Part shown: positions 19,254 through 27,605 of the stretch, one piece after another
How positions within the stretch are numbered: the first letter of the stretch is position 1
Layout of the letters: the number at the start of each line of letters is the position of its first letter
From: CAWCWK01 sp963842125
GTDB lineage: Bacteria > Pseudomonadota > Alphaproteobacteria > Rhizobiales > CAWCWK01
Direction of reading: 5' to 3'
Length of the DNA: 64,000 bases
Assembly (NCBI GenBank): GCA_963842125.1
Contig: CAWJFE010000005.1
Location: 2,108,001 to 2,172,000, forward strand
The notes under the pieces: model-generated
Seen by the model: the letters and a program-made list of their open reading frames with translations, nothing else
What the model was told of the DNA's origin: nothing
Database searches by the model: none
Position numbers and translations under genes: made by a program

Positions 19254-19297
19254 CTAGAGCGCGTTCGGTGAATGGATATCAACCGGACGCGCTCTAG
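19254..19297. repeat. Palindromic extragenic element
   Basis: A 16-bp inverted repeat (CTAGAGCGCGTTCGGT / ACCGGACGCGCTCTAG, one wobble mismatch) around a 12-nt loop. It resembles short REP-like palindromes ending in CTAGAGC that are common between genes in Rhizobiales. It has no T-run. Confidence 0.65.
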
Positions 19298-19348
19298 GGT
19301 CCGAACGCAACGAGCCCTTTCGCAGGTCGCGACCGATTGGCGACCAGC

Positions 19349-19371
19349 CCTTCTCCCCTCGTGGGAGAAGG
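19349..19371. repeat. Dispersed CCTTCTCCC hairpin element
   Basis: Perfect 9-bp stem CCTTCTCCC / GGGAGAAGG with a 5-nt loop, followed by a GGTTGAGGGG tail to about 19396. This is a familiar extragenic repeat type in alphaproteobacteria. A related, more degenerate segment is present near 62500-62545. Confidence 0.55.
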
Positions 19372-19569
19372 TGCCTGGCCGGGCGGTTGAGGGGCGGCGC
19401 GCCCTGATGGGCGATCTCCCAGGATCGAGCCCCCCCACCCCTTCCCGTTCATTGGAAGCGGCTTTTGCCCGGAGCCGTCGTGTCGCGCTCCCTTCCGGGC
19501 GTTTGTGCATTGCAACCAAAATCAAGGGAGCTAGGTTGCCGCGCAACAGTTCGATCTTGGGAGCCCCTT

Positions 19570-20358
19570 ATGAACCTTCGTGAATCTTGCGCCGTCATCA
19601 CCGGCTCCACCTCCGGCATCGGCCTCGGGGTCGCGGAAGCGCTTGCGGCGGCGGGGGCGAATGTGGTGCTGAACTCCTATACGGACCGGGACGAGGATCG
19701 CGAGATCGCGGCCGGGATCGCGGAACGGCACGGCGTGAAGGCGCTCTACGTGTCGGCCGACATGTCGGACGGGGCGGCCTGTGCGGGGCTGGTCGAGAAG
19801 GCCGAGGCGGCCTTCGGTACGGTCAAGGTGCTGGTCAACAATGCGGGCATCCAGCACGTCGCGCCCATCGAGGAGTTCCCGGCCTCCAAATGGGACGCGA
19901 TCATCGCGATCAACATGTCGTCGGCCTTCCACACCATCCGCGCGGCCGTGCCGGGTATGAAGGCGGCAGGCGAAGGCCGGATCATCAACATCGCCTCCGT
20001 CCACGGGCTGACGGCCTCGCCCTACAAGTCCGCCTACGTGACGGCCAAGCACGGCGTGATCGGGCTGACGAAGACGGTGGCGCTCGAGCTCGCGCGCGCC
20101 GGCGACATCACCTGCAACGCGGTCTGCCCGGGCTATGTGCTCACCCCGTTGGTCGAATCGCAGATCCCCGATCAGATGAAGGCGCACGGGATGACGAAGG
20201 ACGAAGTGATCGAGCAGGTCATGCTGGAGCGCCAGCCCACGAAGGAGTTCGTGACGACGGAGGGCCTCGGCGGGACCGTCGTCTTCCTGTGCTCCGACCA
20301 CGCCCGCCAGATGACCGGCCACGCGCTGACCATCGATGGCGGCTGGACGGCGATGTAG
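19570..20358 (+). CDS. bdhA: 3-hydroxybutyrate dehydrogenase (SDR family)
   Basis: A 262-residue short-chain dehydrogenase that interconverts 3-hydroxybutyrate and acetoacetate with NAD, part of polyhydroxybutyrate turnover. The nucleotide-binding motif is TGSTSGIG, the active-site Ser region is IINIASVHGL and the catalytic YxxxK is in YVTAKHG. The family-specific segments SVHGLTASPYKSAYV, CPGYVLTPLVESQIPDQ and LERQPTKEFVT match bacterial BdhA closely. It stands alone and converges with the OmpA-family gene. Confidence 0.9.
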   Translation: MNLRESCAVITGSTSGIGLGVAEALAAAGANVVLNSYTDRDEDREIAAGIAERHGVKALYVSADMSDGAACAGLVEKAEAAFGTVKVLVNNAGIQHVAPIEEFPASKWDAIIAINMSSAFHTIRAAVPGMKAAGEGRIINIASVHGLTASPYKSAYVTAKHGVIGLTKTVALELARAGDITCNAVCPGYVLTPLVESQIPDQMKAHGMTKDEVIEQVMLERQPTKEFVTTEGLGGTVVFLCSDHARQMTGHALTIDGGWTAM

Positions 20359-20391
20359 CGGGGCGGCCTTCGCGAAAAGGTGAGCCCCAAG

Positions 20392-20422
20392 AAAAAGCCC
20401 TCTCCCCGGAAGGGAAGAGGGC
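20392..20422 (-). terminator. Rho-independent terminator for the OmpA-family gene
   Basis: Stem GCCCTCTCCC / GGGaAGAGGGC (one bulged base, short loop) between convergent genes. On the minus strand the stem is followed by five T residues, so it should end the OmpA-family transcript. It may also act on the bdhA transcript. Confidence 0.7.
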
Positions 20423-20431
20423 GTTTCGCGG

Positions 20432-22351
20432 CTACTGGACGGCGCTGACCAGCGGCGTGATGCGCCGCAGGGTCACGCGGCGGTTGGCCCGCTCGTTCCC
20501 TAGTGTCGGGACCTTGAGGTACTGCTCGCCATAGCCCTGGGTGATGAGGTTCTCGGCCGGCACCCCGTAAAGGTCGCTCAAGAGGCTGGCGACCGACGAG
20601 GCGCGCCGGTCCGACAGGGCGAGGTTCGAGATGTCGGAGCCGACGGCATCGGTGTGGCCCTCGACGAGGTAGAGCTCGCGCGGGTTGGACGCGATGATCT
20701 CCGACATCGCGCGGCCCAAGGCACCAAGCGCTCTGGCTTGGTCGAGCGAGACTTCCGCGCTGCCGGTCGCGAAGGTGATCGTGTCGAGATCGACCCGGCG
20801 GACGGATTCGCGCAAGGGCTCCGAGTTGGTGACCTCGGCGACGGTGTAGACCCGCTCGATCTCGCGAACGGCCGGCGCCGTCAGCGCGACGCGCAGCTCG
20901 ACCTGTGTCGCGCTCTCGGTCTCCACGACATACTCGTCGTAAGGGATCGTAAGCTCGATCGGCTCCAGATCGGCCTCGCCGACGACGACGAAAGGCTGGC
21001 CGTCGATGTAGTCGGCCTCGGCGTCGAAGAGGACGTATTCGTCGCCATTGGGCAGGATGCGCGTGCGGCGTAGCGGATAGCCGCCCCCATCATAGAGCGT
21101 AACGATTTCCGAGCCGTCCGGCCGCACGATGCGGGTGCGGCTGCGCCCTTCGGCCAGATCCTCGGTGTCGATCGTCACGCCGTCGCCGTAGAGCCGCTCG
21201 TTGGGGTCGGAGCGCACGACGAGTTCGCCGCCGCGCTCGATGATGATCCGGTCGTCCTGCTGGCCGAGGAGACGTCCACCGAGGAGCGGGATCGCGGCAC
21301 CGACGACGGCACCCGCCGCCGCTGCACCCAGAATGCGCCGACGCTCGTCGAAATCGTCCTGCCGCTGGGCTTCGGTCAGCTGCTGCACGCGCGCCTGCTC
21401 GGCCGCGAGCGCCGCCTCGGCCGCCTGGAGCGCGGAGGCCTCCTGCGCGGCGCGAAGCTCGTTCGCCTCGAGAAGCGGCTGCACGGCGGGCGCGTCGCCG
21501 ACAGGCATGGCGGGCGCCGGTGCCAACTCGTTCGCGTCAGACGAGGCGGGCGCGATCGGCGGTGTGGGCGGCGCCGTCTCGGCCGGTTGCACGGGCGCGA
21601 GGGCTTCGGGCAGGGCCGGTGTCAGTGCTTCGGGCTGCGGCATGGGTGTGGGTGGAATGACGTCCGGCTGCGCGACGGGCGCAGGGGGCGTCACGGGTGC
21701 GAGATCCTGCACGGGTGCGGGTTCGGCCACGGGCGCAGGTTCGATGACGGGCGCTGCGGGAGCGGGCTCCACGGCCGGCATTGGCTCGGGCGCGGCGTCT
21801 GGCGCGACGGGCTCGACCGGGGCCATCTCGACGGGCGCGAGTTCGGTCGGAGCCACCTCGACGGGGGCCTCGACGGGAGCAGGTTCGGGTGCCGGGACGA
21901 GTTCGGGCACCGGAGCGAGTTCGGGCGTGGCTTCCGGCATCGGCTCGGGAGCGACTTCGACCGGTGCTTCGGGGGCCGGCGCGAGTTCGACAGGCGCAGG
22001 CTCGGCCGGGGCAAGTTCGGCCGGGGCAAGTTCGACGGGGGCGGTCTCGATGGGGGCAGCTTCGACCGGCGCAACCTCGGCCGGCGGCGTCTCGACCGGC
22101 GCGGGCACCAGTTCGGTGGGCGCTTCGGTTACGGGCGCCTCGCCGGCCGGCATCGCAGGCGCGGGCGCGACGAAGCCTTCGCAGCCGAGCTGCGTCGCAT
22201 CGATCGTGCAATCGACGGCCGGAGCGTCCTGCGCGAGGGCGGCAGCCGGCAGGAGCGCCGCGCCGGCGGCACCCGCCAGCAGCAGCGCGCGCAGGGAGGC
22301 CAGCGGAGACGAAGCCGGCGAAGACGAGGAGGGGGAGCGGAACAGGGTCAT
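20432..22351 (-). CDS. OmpA-family protein with long Pro/Ala/Glu-rich linker
   Basis: A 639-residue exported protein. Residues 1-41 are a signal peptide (cleavage after ALAQ). Residues of about 55-290 are a very low complexity Pro/Ala/Glu/Val linker. A middle region follows, with a hydrophobic glycine-rich stretch (GAAAAGAVVGAAIPLLGG) and RGGELVVRSDPNERLY. The C-terminal OmpA domain (about 520-639) contains TFATGSAEVS, LVEGHTDAVGSD, LSDRRASSVASLL and GYGEQYLKVP, the peptidoglycan-binding signature. It probably links outer membrane or periplasm to peptidoglycan. Its C-terminal half is shared with OmpA proteins annotated as YMGG-like/DUF-containing in Rhizobiales. Confidence 0.88.
   Translation of the reverse strand: MTLFRSPSSSSPASSPLASLRALLLAGAAGAALLPAAALAQDAPAVDCTIDATQLGCEGFVAPAPAMPAGEAPVTEAPTELVPAPVETPPAEVAPVEAAPIETAPVELAPAELAPAEPAPVELAPAPEAPVEVAPEPMPEATPELAPVPELVPAPEPAPVEAPVEVAPTELAPVEMAPVEPVAPDAAPEPMPAVEPAPAAPVIEPAPVAEPAPVQDLAPVTPPAPVAQPDVIPPTPMPQPEALTPALPEALAPVQPAETAPPTPPIAPASSDANELAPAPAMPVGDAPAVQPLLEANELRAAQEASALQAAEAALAAEQARVQQLTEAQRQDDFDERRRILGAAAAGAVVGAAIPLLGGRLLGQQDDRIIIERGGELVVRSDPNERLYGDGVTIDTEDLAEGRSRTRIVRPDGSEIVTLYDGGGYPLRRTRILPNGDEYVLFDAEADYIDGQPFVVVGEADLEPIELTIPYDEYVVETESATQVELRVALTAPAVREIERVYTVAEVTNSEPLRESVRRVDLDTITFATGSAEVSLDQARALGALGRAMSEIIASNPRELYLVEGHTDAVGSDISNLALSDRRASSVASLLSDLYGVPAENLITQGYGEQYLKVPTLGNERANRRVTLRRITPLVSAVQ
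21496..22213 (-). repeat. Degenerate Pro/Ala/Glu-coding repeats
   Basis: About 240 codons made almost only of Pro, Ala, Glu, Val and Leu, as imperfect iterations of APVExAPxE. The DNA contains many short near-repeats (GAGTTCGG/GGGCGCGA classes on the plus strand), a slippage-prone region. The protein segment is probably an extended rod spanning the periplasm. Confidence 0.7.
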
Positions 22352-22677
22352 CGAAGCATCGGTCCTGAAGGAGGAGACGGGGGGCGCTCACGGTGCTCCT
22401 TCGCATCGTGCGGCGCGGGGTACGGCAGGCGATCGCAGGCCAACTGTTGCGAAAAGACGTGAGCGACCATTCCGGCATCCGGGCAATGGCGTCGGATCGC
22501 GTCCAGCGCCTAAAGGTCTGCCGGGGAGGGTCGTGCACCTGTTGAACCCTCGACGAAGGGTCTATGTTCCCGCAGATGAATGCAGGCTGAAGCCTTTTTC
22601 GTATCCGCCGCCCACCCTTCCAGGTCTTCGCCCCCGCCTCTGCTCTTACCTCTGTTCCTGTTCCCGATCGGATCGCA
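22352..22677. other. Divergent promoter region, OmpA-family / patatin
   Basis: A 326-bp gap between two divergent genes. No small gene is evident. It should contain both promoters; I cannot assign convincing -35/-10 pairs. Confidence 0.4.
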
Positions 22678-23793
22678 ATGACGTCCCAGACCTCAGATCG
22701 GGGTGCGCCCAAGGCCGAGCCGGCACCGCCCGCGCCCGTGCGCAGCGTCAATCTGGCGCTTCAGGGCGGCGGCGCGCTCGGCGCCTTCACCTGGGGCGTG
22801 CTCGACGGATTGCTGGAGGATGGCCGGATCGGCTTCGAGGCGATCTCGGGCACCTCGGCCGGCGCGGTCAACGCGGTGGTGATGGCCGACGGCTGGATGA
22901 AGTGCGGGGCGGACGGCGCACGCCGCGCGCTGGAGACGTTCTGGCGCGCCATCTCGCACCAGGCGACGCCCTGGCGCAGCGAGGCCACCGAGCGCTGGCT
23001 CTCGGGTTTCGGCGTGCCCGGCGCCTCCTCCGGTCTCGGCTGGCACAATCCGTTCCTGCCGAAGGCGAGCCGGCTCTTCTCGCCCGCCGCCTGGGGCGAG
23101 ACGCTGTCGCGCGCCTTCAGCCCCTATGAGCTCAACCCGCTCAACGTGAACCCCTTGCGCGATCTCCTGGCCGAGACGATCGATTTCGACGCCGTGAAGG
23201 CCTGCCGCGACATCCGCCTCCACGTGAGCGCGACGGATGTCGAGACCGGCAAGATCCGCGTCTTCACCGGTAGCGACATCACACCCGACGCCGTGATGGC
23301 CTCGGCGTGCCTGCCGACGCTCTTCCAGGCCGTCGAGATCGACGGGCATGCCTATTGGGACGGTGGCTACATGGGCAATCCGGCCCTCTTTCCACTCTTC
23401 GAGGGCATGGTCTCGGAGGATCTTCTCCTCGTCCAGATCAACCCGGTGAAGCGGGTCGGCGTGCCGCGCACCAGCCGCGAGATCATGGACCGGCTCAACG
23501 AGATCACCTTCAACGCGACCCTGCTGCGAGAGATGCGCGCCGTCGCCTTCGTCAAGCGCCTCATCGCGGAGGGCAAGCTCGATCGCAACGCCTATCACGA
23601 CGTGCGGATGCACCGCATCGATGGCGCGGATGCGCTTGCCGCCTACCCCGCCGGCACCAAGCTCTCGTCGGACTGGCGCACGCTGACGGCGCTGCGCGAT
23701 GTCGGCCGAGACGCCGCGGTCGCCTGGCTGGCCGAGAACTTCGCCGCGCTCGGCCACCGGGCGACATTGAGGTTGGAGGACGAGTTCGTATAA
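22678..23793 (+). CDS. Patatin-like phospholipase family protein
   Basis: A 371-residue cytoplasmic patatin-type lipid acyl hydrolase using a Ser-Asp dyad. The oxyanion-hole glycine motif is GGGALGAFTWGVLDGL (residues about 29-45), the nucleophile is in GTSAG (Ser near residue 60) and the catalytic Asp is in DGGYMGNP. A conserved VSATDVETGKIRVF segment is typical of the bacterial family. The C-terminal part carries a basic region, TRRELG-like, of unknown role. It is followed 36 bp later by mgsA, so co-transcription is possible, though a functional link is not obvious. Confidence 0.9.
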   Translation: MTSQTSDRGAPKAEPAPPAPVRSVNLALQGGGALGAFTWGVLDGLLEDGRIGFEAISGTSAGAVNAVVMADGWMKCGADGARRALETFWRAISHQATPWRSEATERWLSGFGVPGASSGLGWHNPFLPKASRLFSPAAWGETLSRAFSPYELNPLNVNPLRDLLAETIDFDAVKACRDIRLHVSATDVETGKIRVFTGSDITPDAVMASACLPTLFQAVEIDGHAYWDGGYMGNPALFPLFEGMVSEDLLLVQINPVKRVGVPRTSREIMDRLNEITFNATLLREMRAVAFVKRLIAEGKLDRNAYHDVRMHRIDGADALAAYPAGTKLSSDWRTLTALRDVGRDAAVAWLAENFAALGHRATLRLEDEFV

Positions 23794-23829
23794 CCATCCG
23801 CATTCCAGCTTCCACGATCCGGCACGCCC

Positions 23830-24255
23830 ATGACCACCCCTCCCCGCGCCATCGCCCTGATCGCGCACGATGACAAGAAGGACGACATCGTCGCCTGGGT
23901 CGGCCGGCACGCGGACGCGTTCGTCGGCATCCCCATCGTCTCGACCGGCACCACGGGCGGGCGGATCGCCGACGCGCTGCCCTCGCTCGACGTGCGGCGG
24001 GTCAAGTCCGGCCCGCTCGGCGGCGATCAGCAGATCGGGGCGCTCATCGCGGAGGGCGAGGTCGGCGCGCTCGTCTTCTTCATCGATGCGCTCTCGCCCA
24101 TGCCGCACGACGTGGACGTGAAGGCGCTCACCCGGCTCGCGACCGTCTACGACGTGCCGATGGCGCTCTCGCCCCACGCGGCCGACATGCTGCTGGTGGC
24201 CGGGCTGCCGCGCGTGCTGGCGGGACCGGGCGCTTTGCCGGAGGTGCCGCGATGA
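23830..24255 (+). CDS. mgsA: Methylglyoxal synthase
   Basis: A 141-residue enzyme converting dihydroxyacetone phosphate to methylglyoxal and phosphate, an overflow bypass of glycolysis. Family motifs: IALIAHDDKKDDIVAW, STGTTGGRI (phosphate binding), VKSGPLGGDQQIGALIAEG (catalytic Asp) and HDVDVKALTRLATVYDVPMA. Length is slightly shorter than the E. coli enzyme but complete. Its last codons overlap the start of the next SDR gene (ATGA), indicating translational coupling. Confidence 0.95.
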   Translation: MTTPPRAIALIAHDDKKDDIVAWVGRHADAFVGIPIVSTGTTGGRIADALPSLDVRRVKSGPLGGDQQIGALIAEGEVGALVFFIDALSPMPHDVDVKALTRLATVYDVPMALSPHAADMLLVAGLPRVLAGPGALPEVPR

Positions 24256-24995
24256 GCGTTCTCGACAGGTTCAGGCTAGACGGGCGGACCGCGCTCGTCA
24301 CCGGAGCCGGGCGAGGCCTTGGCCGCGCCATCGCGCTCGCCTTCGCCGAGGCCGGCGCGCAGGTCATCGCCGTCGCCCGCACCGAGGCGGACCTCGACGC
24401 GCTGGCGATCGGATCGGATGCCATCGAGCCCTGGGTGGCCGACGTGGCCGACCCCGCGTTCTACGCCCGAATCGAGGCGCTCGGCTCCCTCGACATCCTC
24501 GTCAACAATGCCGGCATCAACCGCCCGCAGCCCGTGGAAGAGGTCAGCGACGAGAACCTCGATATGATGCTGGCGCTCAACGTGCGCGCCCTCTTCAAGA
24601 CCGCGCAGGCCGCCACCCGGGTGATGCTGCGCAATGAACGCGGCGGCTCGATCGTCAACATGTCGTCCCAGATGGGCCATGTCGGCTCGCCGGGCCGCAC
24701 CGTCTATTGCCTCACCAAGCACGCCGTCGAGGGGCTGACGAAGGCGATGGCGGTCGAACTCGCCGAGGCCGGCATCCGGGTCAACACCGTCGCGCCGACC
24801 TTCGTGGAGACGCCGTTGACCAAGCCGATGCTGGACAAGCCCGAGTTTCGCGATTTCGTGATGGGCATGATCCCGATGAAGCGCCTCGCCACCCAGGACG
24901 ACGTCGCCGCCGCCACCCTCTACCTCGCCTCCCCCGCCAGCGGATCGGTGACGGGCACGAGCCTCCTCGTCGATGGCGGCTGGACGGCGCGGTAG
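24252..24995 (+). CDS. SDR family oxidoreductase
   Basis: A 247-residue classical short-chain dehydrogenase. TGAGRGLGRAIA binds NAD(P), NNAG is present, the Ser is in IVNMSSQMGH and the YxxxK is in YCLTKHA. The sequence is close to gluconate 5-dehydrogenase and glucose 1-dehydrogenase-like members, but substrate cannot be fixed from motifs. It overlaps mgsA by four bases, so a role in handling methylglyoxal-derived or related carbonyls is a possible inference. Confidence 0.85.
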   Translation: MSVLDRFRLDGRTALVTGAGRGLGRAIALAFAEAGAQVIAVARTEADLDALAIGSDAIEPWVADVADPAFYARIEALGSLDILVNNAGINRPQPVEEVSDENLDMMLALNVRALFKTAQAATRVMLRNERGGSIVNMSSQMGHVGSPGRTVYCLTKHAVEGLTKAMAVELAEAGIRVNTVAPTFVETPLTKPMLDKPEFRDFVMGMIPMKRLATQDDVAAATLYLASPASGSVTGTSLLVDGGWTAR

Positions 24996-25040
24996 CGCGT
25001 TTCGGCTTGACGGATGGAGCGCGCCTGCTAGCGTAGCGTC

Positions 25041-25361
25041 ATGCGTGTCGTGACGGCCGTTCTGGCTGCCTTGATCTGCCTTCCGTCGATCGTCCTTGCC
25101 GATGAGCCGATCCGCGCGCCGCTTCCCCTCCCGGTCAACGCCGAGCGCCCCGATCTCGCGATCGCGCCGCCATCTGTGCCCTGCACGTGTCGCTATCGCG
25201 GTCAGGATATCGGCCTTGGCGATGCCGTCTGCATGAACGGGCGCCTGGCGCGCTGCGAGATGGTCCTCAACAACACCTCCTGGTCCTTCAGCGAATCCCC
25301 CTGTCCTTTGGCGTCGCTCCCGCCGCGAGGCTGGCAGGCTTCGCTCGCGCCGCAAGGTTGA
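25041..25361 (+). CDS. Small secreted cysteine-containing protein
   Basis: A 106-residue hypothetical protein with a signal peptide (residues 1-20, cleavage after VLA). The mature region has CTCRYRGQDIGLGDAVCMNGRLARCEMVLNN-type spacing, with five cysteines that could form two disulfides. The pattern is one I associate with short uncharacterised Rhizobiales periplasmic proteins. No function can be given. Confidence 0.65.
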   Translation: MRVVTAVLAALICLPSIVLADEPIRAPLPLPVNAERPDLAIAPPSVPCTCRYRGQDIGLGDAVCMNGRLARCEMVLNNTSWSFSESPCPLASLPPRGWQASLAPQG

Positions 25362-25545
25362 GAAAGGTCGCCCGCACCGCACGGGTGATCGGGGCCGGGC
25401 GAGCGTTACTGGAACCGTTCCGGCCCGACGGGGCAAACGGATCGCGGCCGGGTCGTATAGGCGCGCGGTGCGCCACCGTGCGGGGCTTGTGCGGGGCGCT
25501 TGCATCGGGTCTCTGGAGACCTGCCACACCCCATCCGGACCGACC

Positions 25546-26214
25546 ATGCCCCGCCCGACCCTTCTTCGCCCGATGACGCTCGCCCTCGCGGCCTGTTTCG
25601 TCCTCGCATCCCTCGTCATGGCGCCGTCCGCATTCGCGCAGGATCGAGCGGGGGATTTCGACTTCTACGTGCTCGCCCTTTCCTGGTCGCCGACCTATTG
25701 CGAGACGGACGGGCGCGACGACCGACAGCAATGTGGACGGGGCGCCGATCACAGCTTCGTCGTCCACGGTCTCTGGCCGCAATACGAGCGGGGCTTTCCG
25801 GAGTATTGCCCCGTGGCCGACGACTGGGTGCCCGAAAGCCTTGCCGACGGGATGGCCGACCTCATGCCGAGCCGGAACCTCGTCTTTCGCCAGTGGCGCA
25901 AGCACGGCACCTGCTCGGGGCTCAACCAGACCGCCTATTTCGACACCGTCCGAGACGCCTATGAGCGCATCGCGATGCCCCGCCCGTTGCAGGACCCCCG
26001 ACGCGACATCCGCGTCTCGGCATCCGCTCTAGAGGCCGCCTTCGTGTCCGCCAATCGGGGATTGCGGCGCGAGATGATGTCGGTGCGCTGCGCCTCCGGC
26101 CGCGTCGAGGAAGTCCGCATCTGCCTCACCAAACGCCTCGACTTCCGCGCCTGCCCCGAGGTCGACCGACGTGGCTGCCAGCAGGGCGACCTGATCATGC
26201 CCGCGCCGGGCTAG
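25546..26214 (+). CDS. Ribonuclease T2 family protein
   Basis: A 222-residue exported RNase T2. After a signal peptide (cleavage after AFAQ, about residue 31) come LALSWSPTYC, the CAS1 motif FVVHGLWPQ and the CAS2 motif RQWRKHGTCSG, with both catalytic His residues and the Glu/Lys pocket. Multiple cysteines suggest disulfides. The enzyme cuts RNA to 3'-nucleotides in the periplasm or outside. The start at 25546 begins the signal peptide. A nucleoside hydrolase gene follows after 12 bp, suggesting RNA scavenging. Confidence 0.92.
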   Translation: MPRPTLLRPMTLALAACFVLASLVMAPSAFAQDRAGDFDFYVLALSWSPTYCETDGRDDRQQCGRGADHSFVVHGLWPQYERGFPEYCPVADDWVPESLADGMADLMPSRNLVFRQWRKHGTCSGLNQTAYFDTVRDAYERIAMPRPLQDPRRDIRVSASALEAAFVSANRGLRREMMSVRCASGRVEEVRICLTKRLDFRACPEVDRRGCQQGDLIMPAPG

Positions 26215-26226
26215 AAAGACCCAGTC

Positions 26227-27162
26227 ATGCAGATCATCATCGATACCGACCCCGGCCAGGACGACGCGATCGCGATCCTGCTCGCCCTCGCCTCGCCCGA
26301 GCTCCATGTGCTGGGCATCACGACGGTGGCCGGCAACGTGCCGCTGCCGCTGACGACGCTCAACGCGCGGCGCCTGCTCGACCTGGCCGGGCGCGGCGAT
26401 GTTCCGATCCGCTGCGGCGCCGAAGCGCCGCTCCTCCGCCCGCTCGTGACGGCCGAGCACGTACACGGCAAGACCGGCCTCGACGGCTGGAACTGGCCGG
26501 ACGATCCCGAGATCGCGTTGGCCGGCACGGACGCCGCCGAATGGATCGCCCGCACCGTCATGGACGCGCCTGCCGGCACGATCACGCTTTGCCCGCTCGG
26601 CCCCCTCACCAATGTCGCGCGCGCGATGGAGATCGAGCCGGGCCTTGCCGCGCGGCTGGAGCGGATCGTGCTGATGGGCGGGGGCTATTTCGAGGGCGGC
26701 AACATCACGCCCATGGCGGAGTTCAACATCTATGTCGATCCGCACGCTGCCGACCAGGTGTTCCGGTCCGGCGCGCGCATCGTCATGGCTCCGCTCGACG
26801 TGACGCATAAGGCGCTGATGCCGCGGAGCTTCGTGGAGGGACTGGCTGCCCTCGGCACGCCGGTCGGCCTCGCGTCGGCCGGTATGCTCGGGTTCTACGA
26901 GCGGTTCGACGTGGAGAAATACGGTGGATCGGGCGGGCCGCTCCACGACCCTTGCGTCATCGCCTGGCTGCTGCGGCCCGATCTCTTCACGGGCAAGGAC
27001 TGCTTCGTCGCCGTCGAGACGGAAAGCCCGCTCTGCCTCGGCGCGACGGTCGTCGATTGGTGGAACGTCTGGCCCGAACGTGCGGCCAACGCCCATGTGC
27101 TGCGGGACGTGGATGCGGACGGCTTCTTCGCGCTCCTCAGCGAGCGACTGGCGAGCCTCTAG
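26227..27162 (+). CDS. Nucleoside hydrolase (IunH family)
   Basis: A 311-residue ribonucleoside N-glycosidase releasing base and ribose. The metal-binding motif DTDPGQDDAIAI is at residues 6-17. A central NVPLPLTTLNARRLLDLAG segment, the MGGGYFEGGNITPMAEFN active-site loop and a C-terminal LHDPCVIAWLL (calcium ligand Asp) are also present. Length and motifs match inosine-uridine preferring enzymes; exact specificity is not decidable. It forms a likely two-gene operon with the RNase T2 gene. Confidence 0.92.
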   Translation: MQIIIDTDPGQDDAIAILLALASPELHVLGITTVAGNVPLPLTTLNARRLLDLAGRGDVPIRCGAEAPLLRPLVTAEHVHGKTGLDGWNWPDDPEIALAGTDAAEWIARTVMDAPAGTITLCPLGPLTNVARAMEIEPGLAARLERIVLMGGGYFEGGNITPMAEFNIYVDPHAADQVFRSGARIVMAPLDVTHKALMPRSFVEGLAALGTPVGLASAGMLGFYERFDVEKYGGSGGPLHDPCVIAWLLRPDLFTGKDCFVAVETESPLCLGATVVDWWNVWPERAANAHVLRDVDADGFFALLSERLASL

Positions 27163-27389
27163 ACGATGTCGGCGAAGGCCTGGACGATGTTGCCGAGGCC
27201 GGGGACGTTCTGGGGGTTGCTCAAGAAGCGGTCGACCATGACGTAGCCGTCCGTGAAGACGTCGTGCAGCGCATCGTGCATCTGCTGGAGGGGCCGATCG
27301 AGGGCTTCGGGGCGCATGCCGTCGAAGGCGGGCGCTCCGGGCGCGTAGGCCGCGCCGACAATCAGGAAGTGCTTCAGGGTGACGAACAT
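27159..27389 (-). CDS. Hypothetical small protein
   Basis: A 76-residue frame starting at ATG 27389 (MFVTLKHFLIVGAAYAPGAP...), converging with the nucleoside hydrolase gene by a four-base overlap. It is fairly regular and amphipathic, with codon use like the genome, but there is no recognisable domain and no good ribosome binding site. It could be a real small gene; confidence is modest. Confidence 0.4.
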   Translation of the reverse strand: MFVTLKHFLIVGAAYAPGAPAFDGMRPEALDRPLQQMHDALHDVFTDGYVMVDRFLSNPQNVPGLGNIVQAFADIV

Positions 27390-27530
27390 AAATGGGGCTC
27401 GGGCATCTCGAAGGTCTCTGTCTACAGCCAACCTAACGCGCACGTCTAACGGCTGAGTAGCGATTCGGCCGACAAGTCTTCGCGATCCCTTCAAGCCTCG
27501 CTAACCACACCGATCTTCGGCTGCGGCCAA

Positions 27531-27556
27531 GAAAAAGGGGGCCGCGAGGCCCCCTT
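27531..27556 (-). terminator. Rho-independent terminator of the porin gene
   Basis: Perfect 9-bp stem AAGGGGGCC / GGCCCCCTT with a GCGA loop, followed on the minus strand by a run of T (five As on the plus strand at 27532-27536). It lies 50 bp after the porin stop. Confidence 0.9.
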
Positions 27557-27605
27557 CTCCGATGCGACCGGACGTGCCGGCCACGATCTGCAATCCTGCC
27601 GAAGG

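Larger units (their letters stand above)
19194..19569. other. Intergenic region with dispersed palindromic elements
   Basis: No gene is seen in this 376-bp gap. It holds two separately listed palindromes of the kind scattered between genes in many Rhizobiales genomes, followed by the promoter-side sequence of the 3-hydroxybutyrate dehydrogenase gene. Confidence 0.6.
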
